Shown here in pieces: positions 9,568-18,262 of a stretch of 64,000 bases of DNA (position 1 is its first letter; every line of letters starts with the position of its first letter). The translations under genes and the position numbers were made by a program. Under the pieces are notes generated by a model. The model had not been told where the DNA came from, did no database searches, and saw nothing but the letters and a program-made list of their open reading frames with translations. This DNA comes from Pseudomonas sp. MYb118 (lineage in GTDB: Bacteria; Pseudomonadota; Gammaproteobacteria; Pseudomonadales; Pseudomonadaceae): the NCBI RefSeq assembly GCF_040947875.1, contig NZ_JBFRXN010000002.1, positions 2,976,001 to 3,040,000 of the forward strand, read 5' to 3'.

Positions 9568-10350
9568 TCAGGCCGAAACGCGGGGGATGGTGTCATCGCC
9601 GCGCAGGGTGAAAATCTCGTAGCCGGTCTCGGTCACCAGCAGGGTGTGTTCCCACTGGGCGGAGAGCTTGCGGTCCTTGGTGATCGCGGTCCAGCCGTCG
9701 CCCAGCACCTTGGTGTCGGCCTTGCCCTGGTTGATCATCGGCTCGATGGTGAAGGTCATGCCGGCTTGCAGTTCCATGCCGGTACCGGCGCGGCCGTAGT
9801 GCAGGATCTGCGGCTCTTCGTGGAACACCTTGCCAATGCCGTGGCCGCAGAACTCGCGAACCACCGAGAAGCCGTTCTTTTCCGCGTGCTTCTGGATGAT
9901 TTCACCGATGTCGCCCAGGCGGCAGCCGGGTTTGACGATCTCGATGGCCTTGTACATGCATTCCTGGGTCACTTTCGACAGGCGTTCGGCCCACACGGGC
10001 ACGGTGCCGACGTGGAACATGCGGCTAGTGTCGCCGTGGTAGCCGTCCTTGATGACGGTGACGTCGATATTCAGCGTGTCGCCATCCTTCAACGGTTTCT
10101 CGTTGGGGATGCCGTGGCAGACCACGTGGTTGATCGAGGTGCAGATCGACTTCGGGTAGCCCTTGTAGTTGAGTGGGGCAGGGATGGCCTGTTGCACGTT
10201 GACGATGTAGTCGTGGCAGATGCGGTCCAGCTCTTCGGTAGTCACGCCCGGCTTGACGTGTTCGGCGATCATTTCCAGCACATCGGCGGCCAGTTTGCCG
10301 GCGACACGCATTTTGGCGATGTCCTCGGGCGTTTTGAGGGTGACGGTCAT
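9568..10350 (-). CDS. map: Methionine aminopeptidase type I
   Basis: A 260-residue metalloenzyme that removes the initiator methionine from nascent proteins. The metal ligands fall in recognisable contexts: NIDVTVIKDGYHGDTSRMF (two Asp), GHGIGKVFHEEPQ (His), MTFTIEPM (Glu) and AQWEHTLLVT (Glu). It is divergent from rpsB, as in many proteobacteria, and co-directional with glnD. Confidence 0.96.
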   Translation of the reverse strand: MTVTLKTPEDIAKMRVAGKLAADVLEMIAEHVKPGVTTEELDRICHDYIVNVQQAIPAPLNYKGYPKSICTSINHVVCHGIPNEKPLKDGDTLNIDVTVIKDGYHGDTSRMFHVGTVPVWAERLSKVTQECMYKAIEIVKPGCRLGDIGEIIQKHAEKNGFSVVREFCGHGIGKVFHEEPQILHYGRAGTGMELQAGMTFTIEPMINQGKADTKVLGDGWTAITKDRKLSAQWEHTLLVTETGYEIFTLRGDDTIPRVSA

Positions 10351-10574
10351 ACAGGCTCTCTCTGCGCTCGATGGCGCTTGCTAACACGGAATGGGCTGTG
10401 TGCGATCGGGGTCGCGGCCCTGAAAAAGGCGATTCTAACAGACGATCGGCTCAAACCTGAGCCTCTGTGCATCGCTTCTCTTTATAGATAGGCGCATTCT
10501 TGAGCGATTCCAAGGGCCTGCGAGAGGCTGTGTGTCAGGAATCGAGAATCCGGGTTCCGTTTTTGCGAGCCTTG

Positions 10575-10585
10575 TGATATAAAAT
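10575..10585 (+). promoter_or_regulatory. Extended -10 promoter element for rpsB
   Basis: TGATATAAAAT gives an extended -10 (TGN followed by TATAAA) about 145 bases upstream of rpsB. No good -35 is visible at the usual spacing, consistent with an extended -10 promoter. Assignment is by sequence pattern only. Confidence 0.55.
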
Positions 10586-10589
10586 GCGC

Positions 10590-10722
10590 CGCTTTCCGGG
10601 GATACCCCGAAAGGCTTAAATCCACACACGTGTCGACACGATGACCTGGGTGCCTTCAGCTGATGCTGCTGGTTGGTCATTGGGATACGTGGAGGCCAAA
10701 CCCGACTTATTAAGGAACTATC
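10590..10722 (+). promoter_or_regulatory. rpsB mRNA leader (candidate S2 autoregulatory RNA)
   Basis: The untranslated leader begins with a GC-rich hairpin (CTTTCCGGGG pairing with CCCCGAAAG through one bulge, ~10592-10613) and ends in an AAGGA ribosome site before the ATG. In gammaproteobacteria the rpsB-tsf leader is a conserved target of feedback repression by protein S2. Here only the position and the hairpin are seen, so function is inferred. Confidence 0.45.
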
Positions 10723-11460
10723 ATGTCCCAAGTCAACATGCGCGATATGCTGAAGGCCGGTGTGCACTTCGGTCACCAGACCCGTTACTGGAACCCGAAA
10801 ATGGGTAAATACATTTTCGGCGCGCGTAACAAGATTCACATCATCAACCTTGAAAAAACCCTGCCAATGTTCAACGACGCTCTGACGTTCGTAGAGCGCC
10901 TGGCCCAGGGCAAAAACAAGATTCTGTTCGTCGGTACCAAGCGTTCCGCTGGCAAGATCGTTGCTGAAGAAGCAGCACGTTGCGGTTCGCCGTACGTCGA
11001 TCACCGCTGGTTGGGCGGCATGCTGACCAACTTCAAGACCATTCGTGCTTCCATCAAGCGTCTGCGTGACCTTGAAGTACAAGCCGAAGACGGTACTTTC
11101 GCCAAGCTGACCAAGAAAGAAGCGCTGATGCGCACTCGCGATCTTGAGAAGCTGGATCGTTCCCTGGGTGGTATCAAGGACATGGGCGGTCTGCCAGACG
11201 CTCTGTTCGTGATCGACGTTGATCACGAGCGCATCGCGATCACCGAAGCCAACAAGCTGGGCATCCCGGTCATCGGCGTAGTCGATACCAACAGCAGCCC
11301 GGAAGGCGTTGACTACATCATCCCAGGTAACGATGACGCCATCCGCGCTATCCAGCTGTACATGGGTTCGATGGCTGACGCTGTTATCCGTGGTCGCAAC
11401 AACGTTGCTGGCGGCACCGAGGTTTTCGTTGAAGAAGCTCCGGCAGCTGCAGCTGAGTAA
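10723..11460 (+). CDS. rpsB: 30S ribosomal protein S2
   Basis: The 245-residue S2 protein starts [27 protein letters not shown] and contains [17 protein letters not shown] and [19 protein letters not shown]. It joins the small subunit late in assembly and recruits S1. Codon use is strongly biased, as expected for a highly expressed gene. The tail is short and Ala/Glu-rich. It is followed by an intrinsic terminator and then tsf. Confidence 0.98.
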   Translation: MSQVNMRDMLKAGVHFGHQTRYWNPKMGKYIFGARNKIHIINLEKTLPMFNDALTFVERLAQGKNKILFVGTKRSAGKIVAEEAARCGSPYVDHRWLGGMLTNFKTIRASIKRLRDLEVQAEDGTFAKLTKKEALMRTRDLEKLDRSLGGIKDMGGLPDALFVIDVDHERIAITEANKLGIPVIGVVDTNSSPEGVDYIIPGNDDAIRAIQLYMGSMADAVIRGRNNVAGGTEVFVEEAPAAAAE

Positions 11461-11488
11461 TTGACGCCCTGGCGTTGACTCAGTAAGC

Positions 11489-11513
11489 AAAAAGGGGGCT
11501 TGGCCCCCTTTTT
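11489..11513 (+). terminator. Terminator/attenuator between rpsB and tsf
   Basis: AAAAAGGGGG, a CTTGG loop region and CCCCCTTTTT form a strong hairpin with a T-tract. It is inside the rpsB-tsf pair and probably sets a lower tsf level by partial termination, unless tsf has its own promoter in 11514-11640. Confidence 0.85.
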
Positions 11514-11649
11514 GCCACCTCGAAAACCATTTGTCGGCGCCCACTGCCTTATTTGTAACGTGCGGCAGCTAACAAGGATGGTTCGGGAAGAATTGAACGC
11601 CCGTTCGATCGGGTGGAATGGTTGAAAACCTATCCAAGAGGAATTTGAA

Positions 11650-12513
11650 ATGGCAGAGATTACTGCAGCGTTGGTCAAAGAACTGCGCGAGCGTACTGGC
11701 GAAGGCATGATGGACTGCAAGAAAGCCTTGACCAAGGCTGGCGGCGACATCGAGAAAGCCATTGATGACATGCGTGCTTCGGGCGCGATCAAGGCTGCTA
11801 AAAAGGCTGGCAACGTTGCCGCTGAAGGCGCAATCGCCATCAAGGCCGACGACAAGTCCGCAGTACTGCTGGAAGTGAACTCGCAGACCGACTTCCTGGC
11901 CCTGCAAGACGACTTCAAAAACTTCGTCGCTGCCAGCGTAGACAAGGCTTTCGCAGAAAAACTGACCGACGCAGCTCCGCTGATCGCCGCTCAGGAATCG
12001 GCTCGTGAAGCCCTGGTGGCCAAAGTTGGCGAAAACGTCAACATCCGTCGCCTGATCCGCGTTGAAGGTGACGTGGTCGGTACTTACCTGCACGGTAACA
12101 AAATCGGTGTTGCAGTTGTCCTGAAGGGCGGCGACGTCCAACTGGCCAAAGAAATCGCCATGCACGTAGCGGCGAGCAACCCTGAGTTCCTGCTGCCATC
12201 GCAGGTTTCGCCAGAAGCCATCGAGCGCGAGAAGGCTGTCTTCCTGCAACTGAACGAAGACAAGATGAAAGGCAAACCAGCTGAAATCGTCGAGAAGATG
12301 ATCGCTGGTCGTATCACCAAGTTCCTGGCCGAAGCCAGCCTGGTTGAGCAAGCTTTCGTCATGAACCCGGAAGTGACCGTTGGTGCCCTGGCCAAGAAAG
12401 CCGGCGCTGAAATCGTTTCCTTCACCTACTTCAAAGTAGGCGAAGGCATCGAGAAGCCAGTCGACAACTTCGCTGAAGAAGTTGCTGCACAACTGGCTGC
12501 TGCCAAGCAGTAA
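11650..12513 (+). CDS. tsf: Translation elongation factor Ts
   Basis: This 287-residue protein is the nucleotide exchange factor for EF-Tu. The N-terminal UBA-like domain (ITAALVKELRERTGEGMMDCKKAL), the core VLLEVNSQTDFLA and the C-terminal coiled-coil region are all present. A GAGG ribosome site precedes the ATG. It is transcribed after rpsB, and its own terminator follows the stop. Confidence 0.98.
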   Translation: MAEITAALVKELRERTGEGMMDCKKALTKAGGDIEKAIDDMRASGAIKAAKKAGNVAAEGAIAIKADDKSAVLLEVNSQTDFLALQDDFKNFVAASVDKAFAEKLTDAAPLIAAQESAREALVAKVGENVNIRRLIRVEGDVVGTYLHGNKIGVAVVLKGGDVQLAKEIAMHVAASNPEFLLPSQVSPEAIEREKAVFLQLNEDKMKGKPAEIVEKMIAGRITKFLAEASLVEQAFVMNPEVTVGALAKKAGAEIVSFTYFKVGEGIEKPVDNFAEEVAAQLAAAKQ

Positions 12514-12537
12514 GACGGTTTTTTAACTGTCGCCCAG

Positions 12538-12572
12538 AAGAGGCTGCCCGCTCACGCGCGCAGCCTCTTTTC
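12538..12572 (+). terminator. Intrinsic terminator after tsf
   Basis: A ten-base stem AAGAGGCTGC pairs with GCAGCCTCTT around a 12-base loop and runs into TTTT. It ends the rpsB-tsf unit. Confidence 0.8.
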
Positions 12573-12610
12573 AGATGGGGACCAGATTTTTATTGGTTTC
12601 CCTTTGGAAC

Positions 12611-12651
12611 TGGCTTACAAAGCCATGTTCCGATGGCGCTGAAGCAGCGCC
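12611..12651 (+). promoter_or_regulatory. Two adjacent hairpins in the pyrH leader
   Basis: GGCTT/AAGCC (~12612-12624) is followed by GGCGCTG-AAG-CAGCGCC (12635-12651), a perfect seven-base stem with a three-base loop. No T-tract follows, so they are not typical terminators. They lie 72 bases before the pyrH start, and their role is unknown. Confidence 0.4.
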
Positions 12652-12722
12652 AGACAAGAGTGAACAGCCAGCTGTAAACAGCTCGCAAAGAATTTTTAAA
12701 TACGCCGCAGGAGAGATTCGCA

Positions 12723-13466
12723 ATGGCTCAGCAGGGCAGTGGTTATCAGGCTCGCTATAAACGCATTCTACTCAAGCTCAGCGGCGAGGCCCTGATGGGC
12801 TCGGAAGAGTTCGGTATCGACCCGAAAGTTCTGGATCGCATGGCGCTGGAAGTCGGCCAACTGGTCGGTATCGGTGTCCAGGTCGGTCTGGTGATCGGTG
12901 GCGGCAACCTGTTCCGTGGCGCGGCGCTGAGCGCAGCCGGCATGGATCGGGTCACAGGCGACCACATGGGCATGCTGGCCACTGTGATGAACGCCCTGGC
13001 GATGCGCGATGCGCTGGAACGTGCCAATATCTCGGCCATCGTGATGTCGGCCATTTCCATGGTCGGTGTGACCGATCACTACGACCGTCGCAAAGCCATG
13101 CGTCACCTCAATGCCAAGGAAGTCGTGATCTTCGCGGCTGGCACCGGCAATCCGTTCTTCACCACGGATTCGGCAGCCTGCCTGCGTGCGATCGAAATCG
13201 ACGCCGATGTCGTGCTCAAGGCGACCAAGGTCGATGGCGTCTACACTGCCGATCCATTCAAGGACCCGCATGCCGAGAAGTTCGATCATCTGACCTACGA
13301 TGAAGTACTGGATCGCAAGCTGGGTGTGATGGATCTGACGGCTATTTGCCTGTGCCGCGACCACAAAATGCCGTTGCGCGTATTTAACATGAACAAGCCC
13401 GGCGCCCTGCTGAACATCGTGCATGGCGGCGCTGAAGGCACCCTGATCGAGGAAGTCCAGCAATGA
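12723..13466 (+). CDS. pyrH: Uridylate kinase (UMP kinase)
   Basis: A 247-residue hexameric amino-acid-kinase-fold enzyme that phosphorylates UMP to UDP for pyrimidine nucleotides. Seen are [13 protein letters not shown] at the N-terminus, [29 protein letters not shown] and [23 protein letters not shown] ribosome site precedes the ATG. The stop overlaps the frr start by four bases. Confidence 0.97.
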   Translation: MAQQGSGYQARYKRILLKLSGEALMGSEEFGIDPKVLDRMALEVGQLVGIGVQVGLVIGGGNLFRGAALSAAGMDRVTGDHMGMLATVMNALAMRDALERANISAIVMSAISMVGVTDHYDRRKAMRHLNAKEVVIFAAGTGNPFFTTDSAACLRAIEIDADVVLKATKVDGVYTADPFKDPHAEKFDHLTYDEVLDRKLGVMDLTAICLCRDHKMPLRVFNMNKPGALLNIVHGGAEGTLIEEVQQ

Positions 13467-14020
13467 TCAACGAAATCAAGAAAGACGCTCAAGAGCGCAT
13501 GCAGAAATCCGTCGAGTCCCTGGCGCACAACTTCGGTCGCATTCGTACCGGCCAGGCGCACCCGAGCATCCTGGAAGGCGTGATGGTGCCTTACTACGGC
13601 GCTGACACCCCGATCAAGCAAGTGGCCAACATCACCGTCAAGGACGCCCGTACCCTGCAAGTCGTGGCCTTCGAGCGCAACATGCTCGGTGCCGTCGACA
13701 AGGCCATCGGTAGCGCCGGCCTGAACCTCAACCCGACCAACCTGGGTGAGTTGCTGCTGATCTCCATGCCGGCCCTGACCGAGGAAACCCGCAAGGGCTT
13801 CACCAAGCAGGCCCGTGATGTGGCTGAAGACGCCCGTGTTGCCGTGCGCAACATTCGTCGCGACGCCAACAGCTCGCTGAAAGACCTGGTCAAGGAAAAG
13901 GAAATCAGCGAAGACGAAGAGCGTCGTGCGGCTGGCGAGATTGACGATCTGACCAAAAAGTTCGTGGCCACCATCGACGCCAACCTGGCGCAGAAAGAAA
14001 AAGACCTGATGGCCGTCTAA
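13463..14020 (+). CDS. frr: Ribosome recycling factor
   Basis: A 185-residue factor that, with EF-G, splits post-termination ribosomes. The family pattern is complete: [48 protein letters not shown] and [29 protein letters not shown]. It is translationally coupled to pyrH by an ATGA overlap. Confidence 0.97.
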   Translation: MINEIKKDAQERMQKSVESLAHNFGRIRTGQAHPSILEGVMVPYYGADTPIKQVANITVKDARTLQVVAFERNMLGAVDKAIGSAGLNLNPTNLGELLLISMPALTEETRKGFTKQARDVAEDARVAVRNIRRDANSSLKDLVKEKEISEDEERRAAGEIDDLTKKFVATIDANLAQKEKDLMAV

Positions 14021-14033
14021 GGGTCGCTTTTTC

Positions 14034-14789
14034 ATGGAAAAGAACAAGCAGGTTGCGCCGCCCACGGTGCCGCGCCATGTCGCGATCATCATGGATGGTA
14101 ATAATCGCTGGGCGAAAAAACGCTTTATGCCGGGTGTTGCCGGGCATAAGGCGGGAGTGGATGCAGTTCGTGCCGTCATCGAGGTGTGTGCCGAGGCCAA
14201 GGTCGAGGTATTGACCCTGTTCGCGTTTTCCAGCGAGAACTGGCAGCGCCCGGCCGATGAAGTCAGCGCCTTGATGGATCTGTTCTTCAAGGCGTTGCGT
14301 CGTGAGGCCAAGCGCCTGAACGAAAACAACATCAGCCTGCGCATCATTGGCGACCGCTCGCGTTTCCATCCCGAGTTGCAGGCTGCCATGCGCGAAGCCG
14401 AGGCCATGACCGCCGGCGCCAATCGCTTTGTCCTGCAGATCGCCGCCAACTACGGCGGTCAATGGGATATCGCGCAGGCGGCGCAGCGGCTGGCGCGGGA
14501 AGTCCAGGCCGGTCATCTGCGCCCGGACGACATCACCCCCGAGCTGTTGCAAACCTGCCTGGCGACCGGTGACCTGCCGTTGCCTGACCTGTGCATCCGC
14601 ACGGGGGGCGAGCACCGCATCAGCAACTTCCTGCTATGGCAACTGGCCTACGCCGAGTTGTACTTCTCCGACCTGTTCTGGCCGGACTTCAAACACGACG
14701 CCATGCGCAACGCGCTGGCCGATTTCGCTTCTCGCCAGCGTCGCTTCGGTAAAACGAGCGAGCAGGTCGAGGCTGGGGCCCGGGTTTAA
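14034..14789 (+). CDS. uppS: Di-trans,poly-cis-undecaprenyl diphosphate synthase
   Basis: This 251-residue cis-prenyltransferase adds isopentenyl units to farnesyl diphosphate to make the C55 lipid carrier for peptidoglycan and O-antigen. Conserved regions are IIMDGNNRWAKKR (catalytic Asp), LTLFAFSSENWQRP and LCIRTGGEHRISNFLLWQLAYAELYF. The last base of its stop is shared with the cdsA start. Confidence 0.96.
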   Translation: MEKNKQVAPPTVPRHVAIIMDGNNRWAKKRFMPGVAGHKAGVDAVRAVIEVCAEAKVEVLTLFAFSSENWQRPADEVSALMDLFFKALRREAKRLNENNISLRIIGDRSRFHPELQAAMREAEAMTAGANRFVLQIAANYGGQWDIAQAAQRLAREVQAGHLRPDDITPELLQTCLATGDLPLPDLCIRTGGEHRISNFLLWQLAYAELYFSDLFWPDFKHDAMRNALADFASRQRRFGKTSEQVEAGARV

Positions 14790-15595
14790 TGCTTAAACAA
14801 CGAATCATCACCGCGCTGATCCTGTTGCCGATTGCCTTGTGTGGTTTTTTCCTGCTCCAGGGCTCCGGCTTTGCGCTGTTCATCGGTCTGGTCGTGACGC
14901 TCGGTGCCTGGGAATGGGCGCGTCTGGCCGGCTTCACCGCTCAACCGATGCGCGTCGCCTATGCCGCAGTGGTCGCGGTGATGTTGTTTTTCATGTACAT
15001 CCTGCCGGGGCTGGCACCCTGGGTATTGGGCGCGTCCGTGCTGTGGTGGGGTGTTGCGACTTACCTGGTGCTGACTTATCCGCGTTCGAGCGAGCACTGG
15101 TCCAGCGCCGCCACCAAGCTGGTGATCGGTTTGCTGATCCTGCTGCCGGCCTGGCAAGGTCTGATCCAGATCAAGCAGGAGCCTCTGGGCAACTGGCTGA
15201 TCATGGCGGTGATGGTGCTGGTCTGGGGGGCCGATATCGGCGCCTATTTTTCCGGGCGGGCATTCGGCAAGCGCAAGCTCGCGCCGCAGGTCAGTCCCGG
15301 CAAGAGCTGGGAAGGCGTGTACGGTGGCCTGGCGCTGAGCCTGGTGATTACCGCCATCGTTGGTCTGGTGCGTGACTGGAGCTTTGGCCAGATGCTGATC
15401 GGCCTGATCGGCGCGGCCGTCATTGTCTTCATTTCGGTAGTGGGTGACCTGACCGAAAGCATGTTCAAGCGCCAGTCCGGGATCAAGGACAGCAGTAACC
15501 TGCTGCCTGGCCACGGTGGCGTACTCGATCGTATCGACAGCCTGACCGCTGCGATTCCCGTCTTTGCCGTACTGTTGTGGATGGCTGCCCCATGA
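14789..15595 (+). CDS. cdsA: Phosphatidate cytidylyltransferase (CDP-diglyceride synthase)
   Basis: This 268-residue inner-membrane enzyme makes CDP-diacylglycerol from phosphatidate and CTP. Several membrane segments precede the family signature [36 protein letters not shown] near the C-terminus. It is packed between uppS (one-base overlap) and dxr (ATGA overlap). Confidence 0.95.
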   Translation: MLKQRIITALILLPIALCGFFLLQGSGFALFIGLVVTLGAWEWARLAGFTAQPMRVAYAAVVAVMLFFMYILPGLAPWVLGASVLWWGVATYLVLTYPRSSEHWSSAATKLVIGLLILLPAWQGLIQIKQEPLGNWLIMAVMVLVWGADIGAYFSGRAFGKRKLAPQVSPGKSWEGVYGGLALSLVITAIVGLVRDWSFGQMLIGLIGAAVIVFISVVGDLTESMFKRQSGIKDSSNLLPGHGGVLDRIDSLTAAIPVFAVLLWMAAP

Positions 15596-16782
15596 ATCGC
15601 CCTCAGCAAATTACCGTTCTGGGCGCGACCGGCTCGATCGGCCTGAGCACGCTCGACGTCATTGCCCGGCATCCCGAGCGTTATCAGGTCTTCGCCTTGA
15701 GCGGTTTTGCACGCCTGAACGAACTGCAGGCGCTGTGCATTCGGCATGCGCCACGGTTCGCCGTGGTGCCGGAACAAAGCGCTGCCCAGGCGCTGCAGGA
15801 GAATCTGCGCGCCGCCGGCCTCTCCACGCGAGTACTGGTCGGAGAGGCGGGGCTGTGCCAGGTCGCGGCCGATCCCGAGGTGGATACCGTCATGGCCGCC
15901 ATCGTGGGAGCGGCGGGCTTGCGTCCGACCCTGGCGGCGGTCGAGGCGGGCAAGAAAATTCTGCTGGCCAACAAGGAAGCGTTGGTCATGTCCGGTGCGC
16001 TGTTCATGCACGCCGTACGCAAAAGTGGTTCAGTGCTGCTGCCGATCGACAGTGAGCACAATGCGATTTTCCAATGCATGCCGCAGGACTTTTCCCGCGG
16101 GTTGGGCAAGGTCGGTGTACGTCGGATTTTGCTGACAGCCTCTGGTGGACCTTTCCGGCAGACACCGCTGGCGCAATTGTCCGATGTTTCCCCTGATCAG
16201 GCCTGTGCACATCCGACCTGGTCCATGGGGCGCAAGATTTCCGTGGATTCGGCAAGCATGATGAACAAGGGGCTCGAGCTGATCGAGGCCTGCTGGCTGT
16301 TCGATGCCAAGCCTTCCCAGGTCGAAGTGGTCATTCATCCGCAGAGCGTGATTCATTCGCTGGTGGATTATGTCGATGGCTCGGTACTGGCGCAGTTGGG
16401 CAACCCCGACATGCGCACTCCGATCGCCAACGCCCTGGCCTGGCCTGAGCGCATCGACTCCGGGGTCGCGCCACTGGATCTGTTCGCCGTGGCACGCCTG
16501 GACTTCGAGGCGCCCGACGAGGACCGCTTCCCTTGCCTGCGACTGGCGCGTCTGGCCGCCGAGGCTGGAAACAGCGCGCCCGCCATGCTGAACGCGGCCA
16601 ACGAAGTGGCCGTGGCGGCGTTTCTCGACGGGCGGGTTCGTTATCTGGAAATCGCGAGTATCATCGAGGAAGTGTTGAATCTTGAGCCTGTGGTGGCGGT
16701 CGATGATCTGGAGGCGGTGTTCACGGCCGATGCGAAGGCGCGGGAGCTGGCCGGCCTCTGGTTGAGTCGTCACGGGCGGTGA
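15592..16782 (+). CDS. dxr: 1-deoxy-D-xylulose 5-phosphate reductoisomerase
   Basis: A 396-residue NADPH enzyme, the committed step of the MEP isoprenoid pathway. It shows the dinucleotide motif [15 protein letters not shown], the metal-site region [20 protein letters not shown] and [24 protein letters not shown]. The start at 15592 gives an ATGA overlap with the cdsA stop. Two other MEP genes, ispD and ispF, lie elsewhere in the window. Confidence 0.96.
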   Translation: MNRPQQITVLGATGSIGLSTLDVIARHPERYQVFALSGFARLNELQALCIRHAPRFAVVPEQSAAQALQENLRAAGLSTRVLVGEAGLCQVAADPEVDTVMAAIVGAAGLRPTLAAVEAGKKILLANKEALVMSGALFMHAVRKSGSVLLPIDSEHNAIFQCMPQDFSRGLGKVGVRRILLTASGGPFRQTPLAQLSDVSPDQACAHPTWSMGRKISVDSASMMNKGLELIEACWLFDAKPSQVEVVIHPQSVIHSLVDYVDGSVLAQLGNPDMRTPIANALAWPERIDSGVAPLDLFAVARLDFEAPDEDRFPCLRLARLAAEAGNSAPAMLNAANEVAVAAFLDGRVRYLEIASIIEEVLNLEPVVAVDDLEAVFTADAKARELAGLWLSRHGR

Positions 16783-16835
16783 GTGTCGCCGTGCAGGGTT
16801 TGCGGCGACGCTGGATAGGATTGCGGAGAAAATAG

Positions 16836-18188
16836 ATGAGCGCACTCTATATGATTGTCGGCACCCTGGTAGCGCTGGGTGTGCTGGTTACCTTCCACGA
16901 GTTCGGCCATTTCTGGGTCGCGCGTCGCTGTGGGGTCAAGGTGCTGCGCTTCTCCGTGGGCTTCGGCATGCCGTTGCTGCGCTGGCATGACAAGCAAGGC
17001 ACCGAATTCGTCGTTGCGGCGATTCCCCTGGGTGGCTACGTCAAGATGCTCGACGAGCGCGAAGGCGAAGTGCCCGCCGATCAGCTCGATCAATCGTTCA
17101 ATCGCAAATCCGTGCGTCAGCGCATTGCCATCGTTTCGGCCGGTCCGATCGCCAACTTCTTGCTGGCGCTGGTGTTTTTCTGGGTCCTGGCGATGCTGGG
17201 CAGCGAGCAGGTGCGCCCGGTCATCGGTGCCGTCGAGTCCGGCAGCATCGCCGCCAAGGCCGGCTTGAGCCCTGGCCAGGAAATCATCGCCATCGACGGC
17301 GAGCCGACCTCGGGCTGGGGGGCGGTGAACCTGCAACTGGTCCGTCGTCTCGGCGAAAGCGGTACTTTGCAGCTGTTGGTCCGTGATCAGGGTTCCACGG
17401 CGGATTCGCCCCGTGAGCTGACGCTGGACAACTGGCTCAAGGGCGCCGACGAGCCGGATCCGATCCGCTCGCTGGGTATTCGTCCATGGCGTCCGGCGCT
17501 GCCGCCGGTGCTGGCTGAAATTGATCCGAAAGGCCCGGCCCAGGCGGCCGGGCTGAAAACCGGCGACCGTTTGCTGGCGCTCGATGGCAAGGCCGTCGAT
17601 GACTGGCAACAGGTGGTCGATACTGTTCGTACGCGTCCGGATACCAAAATCCTGCTGCACGTCGAGCGCGATGGTGCTCAAATCGACGTCCCGGTGACTC
17701 TGGCCGCCCGTGGCGACAGCAAGGCACCGAGTGGTTACATGGGGGCCGGGGTGAAAGCCGTCGACTGGCCGCCGGAAATGATCCGCGAAGTCAGCTATGG
17801 GCCATTGGCTGCGATTGGCGAGGGGGCTCGACGCACCTGGACCATGAGCATCCTGACGCTCGATTCGCTGAAGAAAATGTTGTTCGGCGAGCTCTCGGTA
17901 AAAAACTTGAGTGGACCGATAACCATTGCTAAAGTGGCGGGCGCTTCTGCCCAGTCGGGCGTCGCTGATTTCCTGAATTTCCTTGCTTATCTGAGTATTA
18001 GCCTGGGAGTTCTGAATTTGTTGCCTATTCCTGTACTGGATGGGGGGCATTTGTTGTTTTATCTGATCGAGTGGGCGCGTGGTCGTCCCTTGTCGGATCG
18101 GGTGCAGGGTTGGGGGATACAGATCGGCATCAGTTTGGTGGTCGGGGTGATGTTGCTTGCCTTGGTCAACGATTTGGGTCGTCTGTAA
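16836..18188 (+). CDS. rseP: Site-2 intramembrane protease RseP
   Basis: A 450-residue inner-membrane zinc metalloprotease. It has the HEFGH catalytic motif at residues 21-25 in the first membrane helix, two periplasmic PDZ domains (one containing VIGAVESGSIAAKAGLSPGQEIIAI, the other EIDPKGPAQAAGLKTGDRLLAL) and the third ligand motif LPIPVLDGGHLLFY near the C-terminus. It cleaves anti-sigma factors such as MucA/RseA to release AlgU/RpoE after DegS-type cleavage. It sits directly before bamA, an operon typical of envelope biogenesis. Confidence 0.96.
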   Translation: MSALYMIVGTLVALGVLVTFHEFGHFWVARRCGVKVLRFSVGFGMPLLRWHDKQGTEFVVAAIPLGGYVKMLDEREGEVPADQLDQSFNRKSVRQRIAIVSAGPIANFLLALVFFWVLAMLGSEQVRPVIGAVESGSIAAKAGLSPGQEIIAIDGEPTSGWGAVNLQLVRRLGESGTLQLLVRDQGSTADSPRELTLDNWLKGADEPDPIRSLGIRPWRPALPPVLAEIDPKGPAQAAGLKTGDRLLALDGKAVDDWQQVVDTVRTRPDTKILLHVERDGAQIDVPVTLAARGDSKAPSGYMGAGVKAVDWPPEMIREVSYGPLAAIGEGARRTWTMSILTLDSLKKMLFGELSVKNLSGPITIAKVAGASAQSGVADFLNFLAYLSISLGVLNLLPIPVLDGGHLLFYLIEWARGRPLSDRVQGWGIQIGISLVVGVMLLALVNDLGRL

Positions 18189-18262
18189 CACTTCGCTGAA
18201 TTGCGAATCTGCCGCATTTTGCGGCAGTTTGTTTATTGCCAGTTGGAATAAGAAAGGACTTC

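Noticed and set aside
11489..11513. Independent operon status for tsf based on the terminator
   Set aside because: No clear promoter is visible in 11514-11640, and rpsB-tsf co-transcription with partial termination is the known arrangement, so it is listed as attenuator/terminator.
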